Source of the DNA: Paenibacillus sp. 32O-W
GTDB lineage: Bacteria; Bacillota; Bacilli; Paenibacillales; NBRC-103111
Length of the DNA stretch: 64,000 nucleotides
Assembly: GCF_007679495.1 (NCBI RefSeq)
Contig: NZ_VEGP01000015.1
Location: 1-64,000, forward strand
Direction of reading: 5' to 3'
This document shows positions 8,941 to 17,920 of the stretch, piece after piece. Numbering within the stretch: the first letter of the stretch is position 1; each line of letters opens with the position of its first letter. The notes beneath the pieces were generated by a model, which saw nothing but the letters and a program-made list of their open reading frames with translations, made no database searches and was not told where the DNA came from. A program made the position numbers and the translations under genes.

Positions 8941-9954
8941 ATGAAGGTAGCAGTCATCGGCTGCGGAATTATGGGGAAAACTCATGCGAACGCCTATCGC
9001 GAATTGCCCGGCGCAGAATTGGTCGGAGTATGCGACTTCGTTGAAGAAGCAGCCAGGGCGACGGCAGAGCAATATGAGACGCAGCCTTACTTTTCCTTTG
9101 AAGACATGATCGAGAAGGCCAAGCCGGAGGCGGTCAGCATTTGCCTGCCCACCCATTTGCACAAGGAGTATGTGATCAAGGCGGCGGAGCGCGGCGTGCA
9201 CGTTATTTGTGAAAAGCCAATGGCTCCAACTTTGTCCGAAGCCCGCGAAATGATAGAAGTCTGTAAGACCAACGGCGTCCGTTTATTCATCGCCCATGTC
9301 GTCCGGTTCTTCCCGAGCTATAAGGATATTACCCGCCAAGTCATGAATGGTGCCGTAGGAAATGTTGGAGTTGTACATACGAAGAGAATCGGCGGCCGTC
9401 CTGGACAAACCAAAGCCTGGTATAACGACAAGAGCAAGAGCGGCGGAGTCATTATGGATCTGATGATCCACGATATCGATTTTGTCCGTGGAATTGCCGG
9501 AGAGATCAAGAGCGTTTATGCCATGGAGCGCAGCACGGAAAATATGGACTATTCTTTAGTTACTTTAAGATTTGATAATGGGGCTATGGCCAATTTGGAA
9601 GCGTTCTGGGGTTATCCGGGGCCATTCACTACGGCAGTGGAAGTGGCCGGCAATAAAGGGGTGGTCCGCTTTAACAGTGAGCAGACCCATTCAGTACGCA
9701 TTCATAAAACAGCAGACAGCGAAGACGGAGGCAAGACGGTTTCCCGCACTGCCAGTCCTACGCTGCGCGATCCGTATTATTATGAGTTGGAACATTTTCT
9801 GGAGTGCATTCGGACAGGAGCCGAGCCGCTTGTTACAGCGGAGGACGGATACCGGGCGGTGGAGGTTTCTCTCGCCGCGCTCGAATCTATTCGTACGGGA
9901 GCGGTCATTGATATGCGCCAGTTTCAAAGTGAAGCCGGGAGGGAGAACGTATGA
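8941..9954 (+). CDS. Gfo/Idh/MocA family oxidoreductase
   Basis: A 337-residue dehydrogenase. The N-terminal Rossmann motif is VIGCGIMG, the lysine motif is CEKPMAP near residue 95, and HDIDFVRG in the C-terminal domain carries the family's catalytic-type histidine (DLMIHDIDF). TAGGAGGAG precedes the ATG. Its last bases overlap the next dehydrogenase gene by 4 (ATGA), so the two are translationally coupled. Tandem Gfo/Idh/MocA genes in Paenibacillaceae often act in sequence on inositol or modified sugars; that pathway is inferred. Confidence 0.94.
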   Translation: MKVAVIGCGIMGKTHANAYRELPGAELVGVCDFVEEAARATAEQYETQPYFSFEDMIEKAKPEAVSICLPTHLHKEYVIKAAERGVHVICEKPMAPTLSEAREMIEVCKTNGVRLFIAHVVRFFPSYKDITRQVMNGAVGNVGVVHTKRIGGRPGQTKAWYNDKSKSGGVIMDLMIHDIDFVRGIAGEIKSVYAMERSTENMDYSLVTLRFDNGAMANLEAFWGYPGPFTTAVEVAGNKGVVRFNSEQTHSVRIHKTADSEDGGKTVSRTASPTLRDPYYYELEHFLECIRTGAEPLVTAEDGYRAVEVSLAALESIRTGAVIDMRQFQSEAGRENV

Positions 9955-10940
9955 CAGCAGCGCTTAAAGTCGGAATGATCAGCTTTGCCCACGGCCATGC
10001 CTTCAGTTATTTCCGGGCGCTGATGAACATCCCCAATGTGGAAGTTGCCGGAATTGCCGATGAAGTGAAAAGCCGTGTTCAGGAATTAACGGAGAAGCAT
10101 TCGATCCCTTATTATGAAGACTATCGTCAGCTTCTGGAGACGGATATCGATGCGGTGGTGATTTGTTCGGAGAACGTGCACCATGCGAAGTTGACGATCG
10201 ATTCGGCCAATGCGGGCAAGCATGTTCTATGTGAGAAGCCTCTGGGAGTCTCGGTTGAAGAGATGGAGGAGATGATCCGCGTCTGCAAGGACAACGGAGT
10301 GCAGTTGATGACTGCGTTTCCATGTCGGTATATTACTGCAGTAACCGAAGCGAAGGCAGCGATTGAACGTGGAGAAATCGGCGAAATTCTCGCGATCAAA
10401 GGCACTAACCGCGGAACCATGCCGGGCGGCTGGTTCATTGAGCCGTCCTTGTCCGGCGGCGGAGCGGTTCTAGATCATACCGTCCATGTCATGGACTTAA
10501 TGAATTGGTTCTTGGGCAGCAGGGTGAAGGAAGTTTACGCAGAAGCGGGAACCTTATTCCATGATATTGCAGTGGATGATGCCGGACTCGTTCATGTCAA
10601 GTACGAGAATGGAGTCGTGGCCGTGCTCGATACAAGCTGGTCCAGACCGAAGTCATTCCCGACCTGGGGAGACGTCACGATGGAGATTATCGGAACCCGC
10701 GGGGTCATCTCCGTAGATTCCTTCGCACAGAAGAACGAAGTGTATAATGATGAGAAGATGAAGGCTCAATGGAGCAGTTGGGCCGACGGAATGGATGAAG
10801 GCCTCGTGCGCGGCTTCCTGGATGCTATTCGTGATAATCGCGAAGTGCCGATTACCGGGGAGGACGGATTAAGATCGACCGAAGTGGCGCTTGCCGCCTA
10901 TGAGTCGATCAAGAAGGGCCAGCCGGTAAAACTCGGTTAA
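9951..10940 (+). CDS. Gfo/Idh/MocA family oxidoreductase (divergent nucleotide loop)
   Basis: A 329-residue family member coupled to the gene before it. The lysine motif CEKPLG and the C-terminal VLDHTVHVMDL histidine segment are clear. The N-terminus reads ISFAHGHAFSYF where a GxGxxG loop is expected, so nucleotide binding is of the looser kind seen in one branch of this family. It is followed by a terminator, making a two-gene operon. The substrate is not known. Confidence 0.92.
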   Translation: MTAALKVGMISFAHGHAFSYFRALMNIPNVEVAGIADEVKSRVQELTEKHSIPYYEDYRQLLETDIDAVVICSENVHHAKLTIDSANAGKHVLCEKPLGVSVEEMEEMIRVCKDNGVQLMTAFPCRYITAVTEAKAAIERGEIGEILAIKGTNRGTMPGGWFIEPSLSGGGAVLDHTVHVMDLMNWFLGSRVKEVYAEAGTLFHDIAVDDAGLVHVKYENGVVAVLDTSWSRPKSFPTWGDVTMEIIGTRGVISVDSFAQKNEVYNDEKMKAQWSSWADGMDEGLVRGFLDAIRDNREVPITGEDGLRSTEVALAAYESIKKGQPVKLG

Positions 10941-10945
10941 ATGGA

Positions 10946-10984
10946 ACAAGCGGGGTGTGCTGAATAAGCGCACCTTGTTTTTTT
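10946..10984 (+). terminator. Rho-independent terminator of the dehydrogenase pair
   Basis: ACAAG and GGTGTGCT pair with AGCGCACC and TTGT (two G-U pairs), followed by a T-run of about seven. It lies immediately after the second dehydrogenase stop. Confidence 0.75.
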
Positions 10985-11045
10985 ACCACATTAGAATAGT
11001 CGCTCATCCATGAATAATCCGATAGGAGTTTTTTCCACTACATGG

Positions 11046-11292
11046 TCTAACGGTTGCCACGGCCGTTAAGTAGCTGATTTTAGCCACTTTCAAAATCTAA
11101 CGGTTGCGGGTGATGTTATTTTGCTGTTTTCCATGGATTTGAGATGAAAAAGGCGCCTATTAGCGGCGATGACAACCGTTAGATTTTCAGAGTATGCATT
11201 TTTTGAGGAATAGCGTCTGCAGCAACCGTTACTGCTTTAAGCGATCGTTTTTTAGCCAATACGCTATTGCGTTGTCCTTTTTTCAGCAACCG
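11046..11292. repeat. Intergenic repeat with TAACGGTTGC half-sites (family C)
   Basis: Within the 570-base gap before the symporter gene, TCTAACGGTTGC occurs twice in direct orientation (11046-11057 and 11096-11107). The inverse form CAACCGTTAGA is at 11173-11183, GCAACCGTTA at 11222-11231, and a truncated GCAACCG at 11286-11292. The spacing is AT-rich and no coding frame is seen. The layout resembles the other two repeat types in this window. Confidence 0.6.
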
Positions 11293-11450
11293 AAGCGATG
11301 TTTTCTATATATGCAATATCTATGCCCGAGCTAATGTTTTGCCGATCACATCAGCCTAATAAGCCGAATTTACCTTGCGAAAGTTGAACTATTATGCATT
11401 AAAAAAATTAAGCCTTTCTATACATATAACTTATAGGATAAAAGTACATA

Positions 11451-11479
11451 TACGAAATACTGAGCTAATATTGTATAAT
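11451..11479 (+). promoter_or_regulatory. Candidate SigA promoter of the SNF symporter
   Basis: A perfect -10 TATAAT at 11474-11479 lies 32 bases before the chosen ATG. The -35 position 17 bases upstream (TACGAA) is poor. The -10 overlaps an earlier ATG at 11478, which argues that translation starts at 11511. Confidence 0.5.
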
Positions 11480-11510
11480 GCATTCAAACGCAAAAATTGG
11501 AGTCGAGTCA

Positions 11511-12863
11511 ATGAACGATCAAAAATTCAGCAACTTGGAGCTTAGTCGAAAGCAGGAGCGCTTTTCGTCCGCCGGATTTATTCTAACGGCTATAGGGAGT
11601 TCTGTCGGGTTAGGGAACATGTGGAAATTCCCTTATATTACTGGGGAACATGGTGGAGCCGCTTTTTTCTTGTTGTTTATTGTATGTTTGATTATTATCG
11701 GTTTGCCTGTCCTGCTGGCTGAGCTGGCATTAGGAAGAAGCGGAAGGGGAAGTGCGGCGACGTCCTTCGTTAGAGCAGGAGGGAGACGGGGCTGGACAAG
11801 CGTCGGCCTGCTGCAGGTTATTGCCCCTTTCTTAATTTTGTCCTTCTATATTATCGTCGCAGGCTGGACTCTGCATTATGCGGTTTCTGCCTTTAGCGGC
11901 AAGCTGTTTAGCGGCGAGGATTTTAGCAGCCAATTCTCCGGGTTTATTTCCGGCTATTGGCCGGTCGTGTGGCAATTGGTTGCCTTGCTTATTACGGGAG
12001 GAATCGTGATTCTCGGGATTGCCAAGGGGATTGAGAAGTTTAACAAGCTCATCATTCCTAGTCTGGTGATTCTTCTCCTGATTTTGATGGTAAGGGCTAT
12101 CACCTTGCCGGGGGCGGAAGAGGGAGTTTCATTCTTTCTGAAGCCGGACTTCTCGCAGTTGACGGCGGAAGCCGCTTTGGTAGCGCTTGGACATGCCTTC
12201 TTCTCGCTATCGCTCGGAATGGGAATCCTTCTGACGTACGGCTCCTATGTGCGCAAGGAGCAATCGCTCGGAACAGCATCGCTGGCTATCGGAGCGGGCG
12301 ATCTTATCTATGCCTTCATTGCCGGGTTAATCATATTCCCGACGACGTTCTCCTTCGGCATTGCTCCTGACCAGGGCCCTTCCCTTGTCTTCATTGCATT
12401 GCCGGCTGCCTTCTCGGCTATGCCGCTTGGCACGCTGTTTGGCGGTTTGTTCTTTGTGCTGCTCGCCTTTGCGGCACTGACTTCGGCCGTATCCCTGCTT
12501 GAAGTTCCGGTTTCCTATGCGATGGAGCGGTTTCACTGGGGAAGGACCAAGGCCGTTTGCATCATTATAGCGATCCTTTTTGTCCTGGGGATTCCATCTG
12601 TCTTATCGTTAGGCGCTGTGTCCGCTCTCACATTTGGGGGCAAATCCTTTTTTGATTGGGTCGATTTTGTCACTTCCAATATCATGCTGCCCATTGGCGG
12701 TCTCGCCATTACGATATTTGCAGGCTACTATTGGAAAGGAGCGGCCGAGGCTTCTGGCTTGAGAGCAGGCTGGTTCCGGGTATGGTTGTTCATGCTGCGT
12801 TATGTAGCGCCTGTTCTTGTTTTTCTCGTATTCCTGCATACGTCAGGCATCCTTCAGTTTTAA
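11511..12863 (+). CDS. Sodium-dependent transporter, SNF (neurotransmitter:sodium symporter) family
   Basis: A 450-residue membrane protein with about eleven hydrophobic helices. The first helix carries the family's substrate and sodium site, AIGSSVGLGNMWKFPY, followed by GGAAFFLLF. This is the LeuT/YocR fold; bacterial members take up amino acids or related compounds with Na+. I chose ATG 11511, with GGAG 9-10 bases upstream and a -10 box that would overlap the alternative ATG. It is a single gene with its own terminator. The substrate cannot be read from sequence. Confidence 0.93.
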   Translation: MNDQKFSNLELSRKQERFSSAGFILTAIGSSVGLGNMWKFPYITGEHGGAAFFLLFIVCLIIIGLPVLLAELALGRSGRGSAATSFVRAGGRRGWTSVGLLQVIAPFLILSFYIIVAGWTLHYAVSAFSGKLFSGEDFSSQFSGFISGYWPVVWQLVALLITGGIVILGIAKGIEKFNKLIIPSLVILLLILMVRAITLPGAEEGVSFFLKPDFSQLTAEAALVALGHAFFSLSLGMGILLTYGSYVRKEQSLGTASLAIGAGDLIYAFIAGLIIFPTTFSFGIAPDQGPSLVFIALPAAFSAMPLGTLFGGLFFVLLAFAALTSAVSLLEVPVSYAMERFHWGRTKAVCIIIAILFVLGIPSVLSLGAVSALTFGGKSFFDWVDFVTSNIMLPIGGLAITIFAGYYWKGAAEASGLRAGWFRVWLFMLRYVAPVLVFLVFLHTSGILQF

Positions 12864-12874
12864 TAAGCGAAAAG

Positions 12875-12904
12875 AGCCGTCCGGCCCACCGGACGGCTTT
12901 CTTT
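12875..12904 (+). terminator. Rho-independent terminator of the SNF symporter
   Basis: A perfect 10-bp GC-rich stem (AGCCGTCCGG with CCGGACGGCT) with a 4-base loop and TTTCTTTC after it. Confidence 0.85.
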
Positions 12905-13044
12905 CAAGTACGCGATGACTGCGTCCGTGCCTGTGCTGTCGCAGCTCAAGAGGCCGGCTTTTTTCTTCGCAAGCCGCGAGGGGGGCGCCATTGCGGTCCT
13001 CGCATGGTGATAGGTCAACCCTCATGCCGGCTGCCGGCCCCCAA

Positions 13045-13228
13045 AAGAAGCAAAAGTGCATCTTTTTTCACGGAAATCGCCTATTGTAAGGGAAAAGCCT
13101 GCAAAAATACACGAATTTCAGTGAATGAGAGGCATTGCTTCAATTTGAAGCTCAAAAGCATGTATTTTTGCAGCAATTTTTTCCAACCAAGCCACAACTC
13201 ATTCAAAAGATGTAAAATTGCAGGTTTT
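13045..13228. repeat. Intergenic repeat with TGCAGGT/ACCTGCA-like half-sites (family A, copy 1)
   Basis: The left part, AGCAAAAGTGCA followed by TCTTT, CACGGAAATCGC, matches the start of the copy near 44.04 kb almost base for base. Internal units GCCTGCAAAAATACA, TGTATTTTTGCAG and AAATTGCAGGTTTT repeat in both orientations. The element ends exactly at the stop codon of the endonuclease-like gene. No coding frame is plausible across it. Confidence 0.6.
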
Positions 13229-13897
13229 CTACCAATGCTGAAGGATGCCTCGTCTAAGTTCATAACGCACAACATGTTTGCCTGTCGAACCAGTTATTGG
13301 CATAAACCAACCTTTATCGCAGAGTGATTTGAGCATGCGCACTGCAGTGCGTTGGTTGATGTTTAAATGAGTTTTCACATCGATGGGACGCAGAGCACGA
13401 GCAAGCATAAAGGCAAGACGGACGATTTCTCGTTCCGCCACACTATCCACGCTGACAGAAGAAGAATCGGGGTGGTAGCGGCTAAGAACCATGCGCAGCA
13501 AAGTAATGCACAACTCAGGTCGGTTAGCGACGTCGTCGTAAGCGAAGGAAATCACCTGAAACCCTAGAGCCGATAAAAAAGTTTCCCGGTTCAACTCGTT
13601 GCAATATTTTCGCCTATCCATATCACGTACATGGGGGCCGAAGCCTTTGATTTCTATAATCAGCTTCACATGCCGCGAAAGCCAGGCAAAGTCGCAGAAA
13701 TAGGATAATCCCCGCCAATCCAGCACTTCGAATTCCGGGTGCAGATCATTGAAGTTCTCATGCAGCGGCCACCATATGTTGCGGCAGAATAATTTCTCGG
13801 CTTCCCGGTGTCCCCGAGCGAGACGATCTCTTCGTTCTCCCGCTCTTCTTTGCAAATGATACTGGATAAACTCAGTATGGGCCTCTTCGAAATTCAT
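13229..13897 (-). CDS. PD-(D/E)XK nuclease-like protein with winged-helix C-terminus
   Basis: A 222-residue protein. Residues 60-140 have the look of a PD-(D/E)XK/Vsr-like nuclease core: an Asp in YFCDFAW, then IIEIKGFG (E-x-K), then HVRDMDRRKYCNE and a final strand VISFAYDD. Residues 160-220 resemble a helix-turn-helix (MLARALRPIDVKTHL, QRTAVRMLKSLCDKGW). Homologs that I recall from Paenibacillus are often called DNA-binding response regulators, although no receiver domain is visible. GGAGG lies about 12 bases before the ATG at 13897. A repeat abuts the 3' end and a long hairpin lies just upstream. The function is unknown; cutting of DNA is not shown. Confidence 0.7.
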   Translation of the reverse strand: MNFEEAHTEFIQYHLQRRAGERRDRLARGHREAEKLFCRNIWWPLHENFNDLHPEFEVLDWRGLSYFCDFAWLSRHVKLIIEIKGFGPHVRDMDRRKYCNELNRETFLSALGFQVISFAYDDVANRPELCITLLRMVLSRYHPDSSSVSVDSVAEREIVRLAFMLARALRPIDVKTHLNINQRTAVRMLKSLCDKGWFMPITGSTGKHVVRYELRRGILQHW

Positions 13898-13926
13898 CCG
13901 GGCTATAGCACCTCCCTGATAAAATA

Positions 13927-13973
13927 AAGAACGTCCCGGTTCCATTCATATAGGAATGGATCGGGACGTTCTT
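13927..13973 (-). terminator. Long hairpin upstream of the nuclease-like gene
   Basis: AAGAACGTCCCG pairs with CGGGACGTTCTT and an inner TTCCATTC pairs with GAATGGA. On the minus strand it is followed by TTCTTTATTTTAT, so it can end transcripts from the ROK side, or act as an attenuator in the nuclease-like gene's leader. Confidence 0.6.
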
Positions 13974-14304
13974 CGTCACTTAAAAATTATTATAATGGAA
14001 AATAGATCAATTAACCAGCTCAGAGTTAGGTGTTAATTCGGCCAAGGGACGTAGTTAATCGCACATGCCCTTGACAGCAACACCACATGAATGAATTAAC
14101 CTCTTCACTTAAAGGTGAATGTTTTGGTATTAAATTTACCAACCTACGCTTTTTCCGGGGCGCTTTAAGGCGCTGCATAGCAGGTTGTCAGAGCCCATGT
14201 CATCGCTGCTAATTCATTCTACAGAGCGCTTGATCATCAAAGGCATTTTCGCTCTTCTTCCAGATAATCCGGTGCGCAGCTTCCTGCCTAACGGCCAGGC
14301 GACT
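13974..14304 (-). other. Unexplained structured intergenic stretch
   Basis: A 330-base gap between the ROK gene and the hairpin above. It holds an extended stem, GGTGTT at 14029-14034 with AACACC at 14079-14084 and CAAGGG at 14043-14048 with CCCTTG at 14068-14073. A TATAAT is readable on the minus strand near 13990 without a good -35. No gene, T-box or known RNA signature was recognised. It could be a small RNA or a long leader. Confidence 0.35.
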
Positions 14305-15414
14305 TCAATGCTCATAATTATGAATAACCGCGACGGCCGCGCCTAGTGATTGCATGTACGGCTGTTCGTTGAACTCGATTTTAGTTTTGCTCAGAGGAAT
14401 CTCCAGAGCGTTGGCCGCAAGATAATTCAGCGAGGCCTGTTTGAAATAAGCGTTCGAATTATACGGGCTGTCAATGACTATGAGGCCAGGATTCATAATG
14501 TTGATTACACTGATTAATGCCACGCCCAAATATTTACCGTATTGCTTCAGCAGATCATCCATTTGCTCCTGGGCGGGAGCCTGCTCGTGCTCGGACATCC
14601 ATTGGGCGTAGGAGCGGATGCTGATCATCTGCTCCAGACAGCCGGTTTGGCCGCAGCTGCACTGCGGTCCCGCTGGCTCCACAGGAAGATGGCCGATCTC
14701 CCCCGAAGTCCAGCTGACCCCGTCCCAAATTTGTCCGTGTTGAAAGAAGGCCCCGGCGATCCCTTCACCAATGCGAATATAAAAGAAGCTGGGGTTATGG
14801 TGAAGCTCTTCCGTTAACGAAGCGCATAAGGCCGTCATTTTCACGCTGTTTTGGATAGTTAGGGAAATATGCTCGGGAAGCGCGGCGGATTGGGTGAGCA
14901 AGGAATGGAGGGGGACATCCTTCCATTCCAGCTTCGTGGAAACATACACAATGCCCTCATCCGTATTTACGATTCCGGGGATGCCTATACCCACGCCAAT
15001 CAATCCGTCATGTGCTTGCTTGGTCCTTTGAATGAGCCGGGTCAGGCAGGCAACTACTTCGCCTACCTGCCGGCTGTCCACTTTATCGGAGCCTTTATCG
15101 ATGATATTGAGGCAATAATCCGTTACAACGTAATCAACGGATTCGTTGGATAGAGTAACACCGAGCGATTTGAAGGCATCGGCATTAAGCTCGATCAATA
15201 TTTTGGGACGGCCCACTCTACGGCTGTCCTTGATCCCAACTTCTTTAATCACGCCTTCATGGATAAATTGATCGACGATTAAGGAGATTGTATTTTTACT
15301 GACCCCCATTAGCTTGGCCAGATCTTTTCTGGAGGTTTGCTTATGTTTCCTGAGTAAATGGATAAGCTTCTTCTGATTTTGCTCTCTTAACAAGCCAGGC
15401 CCTTTGATTGCCAT
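14305..15414 (-). CDS. ROK family transcriptional regulator (XylR/NagC-like)
   Basis: A 369-residue repressor. Residues 10-65 form a winged helix-turn-helix (TSRKDLAKLMGVSKNTISLIV), and the rest is the ROK sugar-binding domain, with GVGIGIPGIV and the zinc signature CSCGQTGCLEQ. AGAGGG lies 6 bases before the ATG. It lies 106 bases downstream of the sodium/solute symporter on the same strand, so the two probably form one unit with the regulator sensing the transported sugar or a product of it. Confidence 0.92.
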   Translation of the reverse strand: MAIKGPGLLREQNQKKLIHLLRKHKQTSRKDLAKLMGVSKNTISLIVDQFIHEGVIKEVGIKDSRRVGRPKILIELNADAFKSLGVTLSNESVDYVVTDYCLNIIDKGSDKVDSRQVGEVVACLTRLIQRTKQAHDGLIGVGIGIPGIVNTDEGIVYVSTKLEWKDVPLHSLLTQSAALPEHISLTIQNSVKMTALCASLTEELHHNPSFFYIRIGEGIAGAFFQHGQIWDGVSWTSGEIGHLPVEPAGPQCSCGQTGCLEQMISIRSYAQWMSEHEQAPAQEQMDDLLKQYGKYLGVALISVINIMNPGLIVIDSPYNSNAYFKQASLNYLAANALEIPLSKTKIEFNEQPYMQSLGAAVAVIHNYEH

Positions 15415-15520
15415 AATGATCCCTCTTTTCTCTATCTATCCTCTTAGCATGAGGATATCAGGAAAGAGCTATATTTGGCTAATTCCATTCGCAGTTCAGG
15501 GGTGTGCCGCATTTATATAG

Positions 15521-17020
15521 CTACTTTGCCATGTCTTTGGCCAAATCTTCATCACTTTTGCTGATGGATTGCAGCAGGTCTTCAATTTCCGGCCGTACCG
15601 GTTTGCCCCGGTTAATAAGCCCCATCCAGATGAAGATAATACCGGCAGTGAAGACAGGTGCCCCGATTTCAATATATAGTGGCCATTCGACAACCACCTT
15701 GGTAAAGGCGAACATAATGAACCCGCCAAGAATGGAAGCTATTGCGGCTTTGGAATCGCTGTGTTTGAAGGCCGGCAGCAGTCCGAGCAGCATTGGAATG
15801 GAAACCGGGCCTACCAGAGCGGCGAACCAAGTGATCAGCAGGCCGAGTACGCCGCCGAACACGTCGGAATAAATAGCGATCACGAGTGTAATAAATGTAA
15901 AGGTAAACGTAGTAATCCGCGCAATTTTCAACGAAAGCTTCTGATCGATGCCTCTGAACTTTTTGTTCATGACCGGCAGAATATCCCGCGTGATGACCGC
16001 CGAGATGGTATTGGCATCAGAGGAGGTCATGGACATGGTTGCCGCAAACAAGGAAGCGAGTACAAGTCCGATAAGTCCAACCGGCAGAAGCTCTTGAGTC
16101 AGCAGGGAATAGGACTGATCCGGTTGGCTGAGACCCGGCAGAATAATTGGCGCTGCCCACATCGGGAAGAACAAAATAAGCGGCCAAATAAGATAAAGAA
16201 TACCCGAGAGCAAACCGGCACGCTTCGCTTCTTTGCCTGAAGGAGAAGAGATATACCGCGCTGCAAGGTTCCAAGTACCGCCGTTGTAGCTTAAGAAGAC
16301 AACGAAAACGTATACAATGACATAGCCGAGAGAATAAGGCTCGTTAAACGGCTGGCTGTTGGCCGGAGGGAGCTGATCCCACATACCGGTAATGGAGCTT
16401 ATGCCGCCGAGAGTTTGCACCACGACAACGAACATGACAATTCCCGCGATAATTTGTACGACAAATTGGGCAAAGTCCGTCCAGATGTCCGCCCATAATC
16501 CGCCCACGGTAATATAAATGAGCGAGACAATCCCCGAGATTAAAATTCCGTAAATAATCGGGATGCCTGTAAAGCCGTTGAGCAGGATACCGATAGCCGC
16601 CCATTTGGCACCGACATCAAACAGCTTCAGCAAAACTCCGCTCCAGGCAATTAGCTGCTGAGTCGGAATATTGAATCGCATGGCCAAATATTCGGTGGGG
16701 GATTCAATATCCAGCTTCGTTCTTAATTTGGCCCAGCGGGGAGCCATAATATAAGCGCCTGCAATGACTGAAATAGCAATCGGAATAGCCCACCATACAT
16801 ATAAGCTGAATCCATGGGTATATGCAAGGCCGGCGTAAGCTACAAACACCGCTCCGCTATAACCGGAAACGTGATGAGAAATTCCGGATAACCACCAAGG
16901 CAGCTTTCCTCCGGCAACGAAGAAATCTTTAGATCCTTGCACTTTCTTGAAAGCAGAAAAACCAATGAAGACCATCAATAAGAAATATAAACCGATAACG
17001 CCCCAATCTAATCCACTCAA
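15521..17020 (-). CDS. Sodium:solute symporter (SSS family)
   Basis: A 499-residue integral membrane protein with about 13 helices, of the SglT/PutP-fold symporters that use a Na+ gradient. Visible family features are the SKDFFVAGGKLPWWLSG loop after helix 1, the YLAMRFN stretch, and the long central helix bundle with LASLFAATMSMTSSDANT near the Na2 site. The start is a TTG with AAGGAGG 8-9 bases upstream. A sugar substrate is likely because the downstream gene is a ROK regulator and a perfect cre site lies at the promoter; this is inference. Confidence 0.92.
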   Translation of the reverse strand: MSGLDWGVIGLYFLLMVFIGFSAFKKVQGSKDFFVAGGKLPWWLSGISHHVSGYSGAVFVAYAGLAYTHGFSLYVWWAIPIAISVIAGAYIMAPRWAKLRTKLDIESPTEYLAMRFNIPTQQLIAWSGVLLKLFDVGAKWAAIGILLNGFTGIPIIYGILISGIVSLIYITVGGLWADIWTDFAQFVVQIIAGIVMFVVVVQTLGGISSITGMWDQLPPANSQPFNEPYSLGYVIVYVFVVFLSYNGGTWNLAARYISSPSGKEAKRAGLLSGILYLIWPLILFFPMWAAPIILPGLSQPDQSYSLLTQELLPVGLIGLVLASLFAATMSMTSSDANTISAVITRDILPVMNKKFRGIDQKLSLKIARITTFTFTFITLVIAIYSDVFGGVLGLLITWFAALVGPVSIPMLLGLLPAFKHSDSKAAIASILGGFIMFAFTKVVVEWPLYIEIGAPVFTAGIIFIWMGLINRGKPVRPEIEDLLQSISKSDEDLAKDMAK

Positions 17021-17037
17021 ATGTCATTCCTCCTTGG

Positions 17038-17052
17038 TGTATGCGTTTACAT
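17038..17052. promoter_or_regulatory. Catabolite-responsive element (cre)
   Basis: TGTATGCGTTTACAT fits the reverse form of the cre consensus WTGNAARCGNWWWCA at every position. It lies just upstream of the ribosome site of the SSS symporter, where CcpA would block its expression when a preferred sugar is present. Confidence 0.75.
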
Positions 17053-17582
17053 GTTATATTAGTCATAATACATGACTAATTAAAGAATAGCAATAATTTG
17101 TTCATGAATTTATTATATGAATTTGTTTGGGTTTTTTGGCAAAAAAATCTGGAGAAATTGACCGCTAGTCAATGTGTTTAATTGTAAACAATATATTTAT
17201 TGAAAAAAAATAATATTAAAAATAAAGTAAATTTTCTGATATCTATTGCAATATTGATCAATACAAACGATAATATTTATTAGATTAAGAAAACGCTTTC
17301 TACGTAAATTGTAACTGTTTGTTACATTTTTGCTCGAGCTATTGTAGAAACAAGCCGGGTATGAAAAATTGAATATCTTAAGTTTGGGAATAGGTATGAC
17401 GGGTAGAGACGATGAGAAAACCCGGTGCTGAATACGAACAATTAGGGACTGTATTTTGTTCGCTTGGTACTGTTTTCTTATTGTCTTTTTTTGTTGCACT
17501 TTATGAGGGACAACGACTGCCGGTCCCGCGAGGCTTCATCCAGGCTTTACATTAACTTAACGAAAACCGGGAGGTATTTTCC

Positions 17583-17611
17583 TTGACAGCCCACCTGTAA
17601 TGAGATAATTT
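17583..17611 (+). promoter_or_regulatory. Candidate SigA promoter in the long divergent gap
   Basis: TTGACA at 17583-17588 and TAATTT at 17606-17611 with a 17-base spacer. It points towards the second sugar transporter, about 400 bases ahead. The rest of the 17053-18007 gap is AT-rich and holds no convincing gene. Confidence 0.4.
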
Positions 17612-17827
17612 TATTACAAAAAAATTCACTTAATTGGAAATATTGTCACTTCCTCTTCGCGTTATTCTGCTCCTTTAGTAACACGACCACATCAAGTAAA
17701 GGATTAGCCTTAACAGGAAAGTATTGTACAGCGGAATCAAAAATAGGATGTTAAAGAACGAATTTATCTAACAATGAAGCTCCGGATATTCGAGGGGGTG
17801 AAAAATGCATTAAGGGAAGTCACTTTA

Positions 17828-17842
17828 TGGAAAGCGCTATCA
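17828..17842. promoter_or_regulatory. cre-like site
   Basis: TGGAAAGCGCTATCA differs from the cre consensus at one position. It lies about 165 bases before the permease start, in the probable promoter region of the second sugar transporter. Confidence 0.5.
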
Positions 17843-17905
17843 TAATTATGTTATCAAAATGATTGAGTAAAGCCGGCGCATATTGCAATTTGATGCAAGC
17901 AAAGA

Positions 17906-17920
17906 ATGAAAGCGCTATTA
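17906..17920. promoter_or_regulatory. cre-like site overlapping a spurious ATG
   Basis: ATGAAAGCGCTATTA differs from the cre consensus at one position. Its first three bases look like a start codon of the permease frame, but the ribosome site and family length favour a start 102 bases downstream. Confidence 0.5.

Noticed and set aside
14206-14313. A 33-codon frame overlapping the ROK gene stop
   Set aside because: It begins inside the ROK gene, has no ribosome site and its product is simply basic without any pattern.
17197-17499. Minus-strand 100-codon frame in the long divergent gap
   Set aside because: AT-rich sequence without a ribosome site; the product is mostly Asn, Ile and Phe and resembles translated non-coding DNA.
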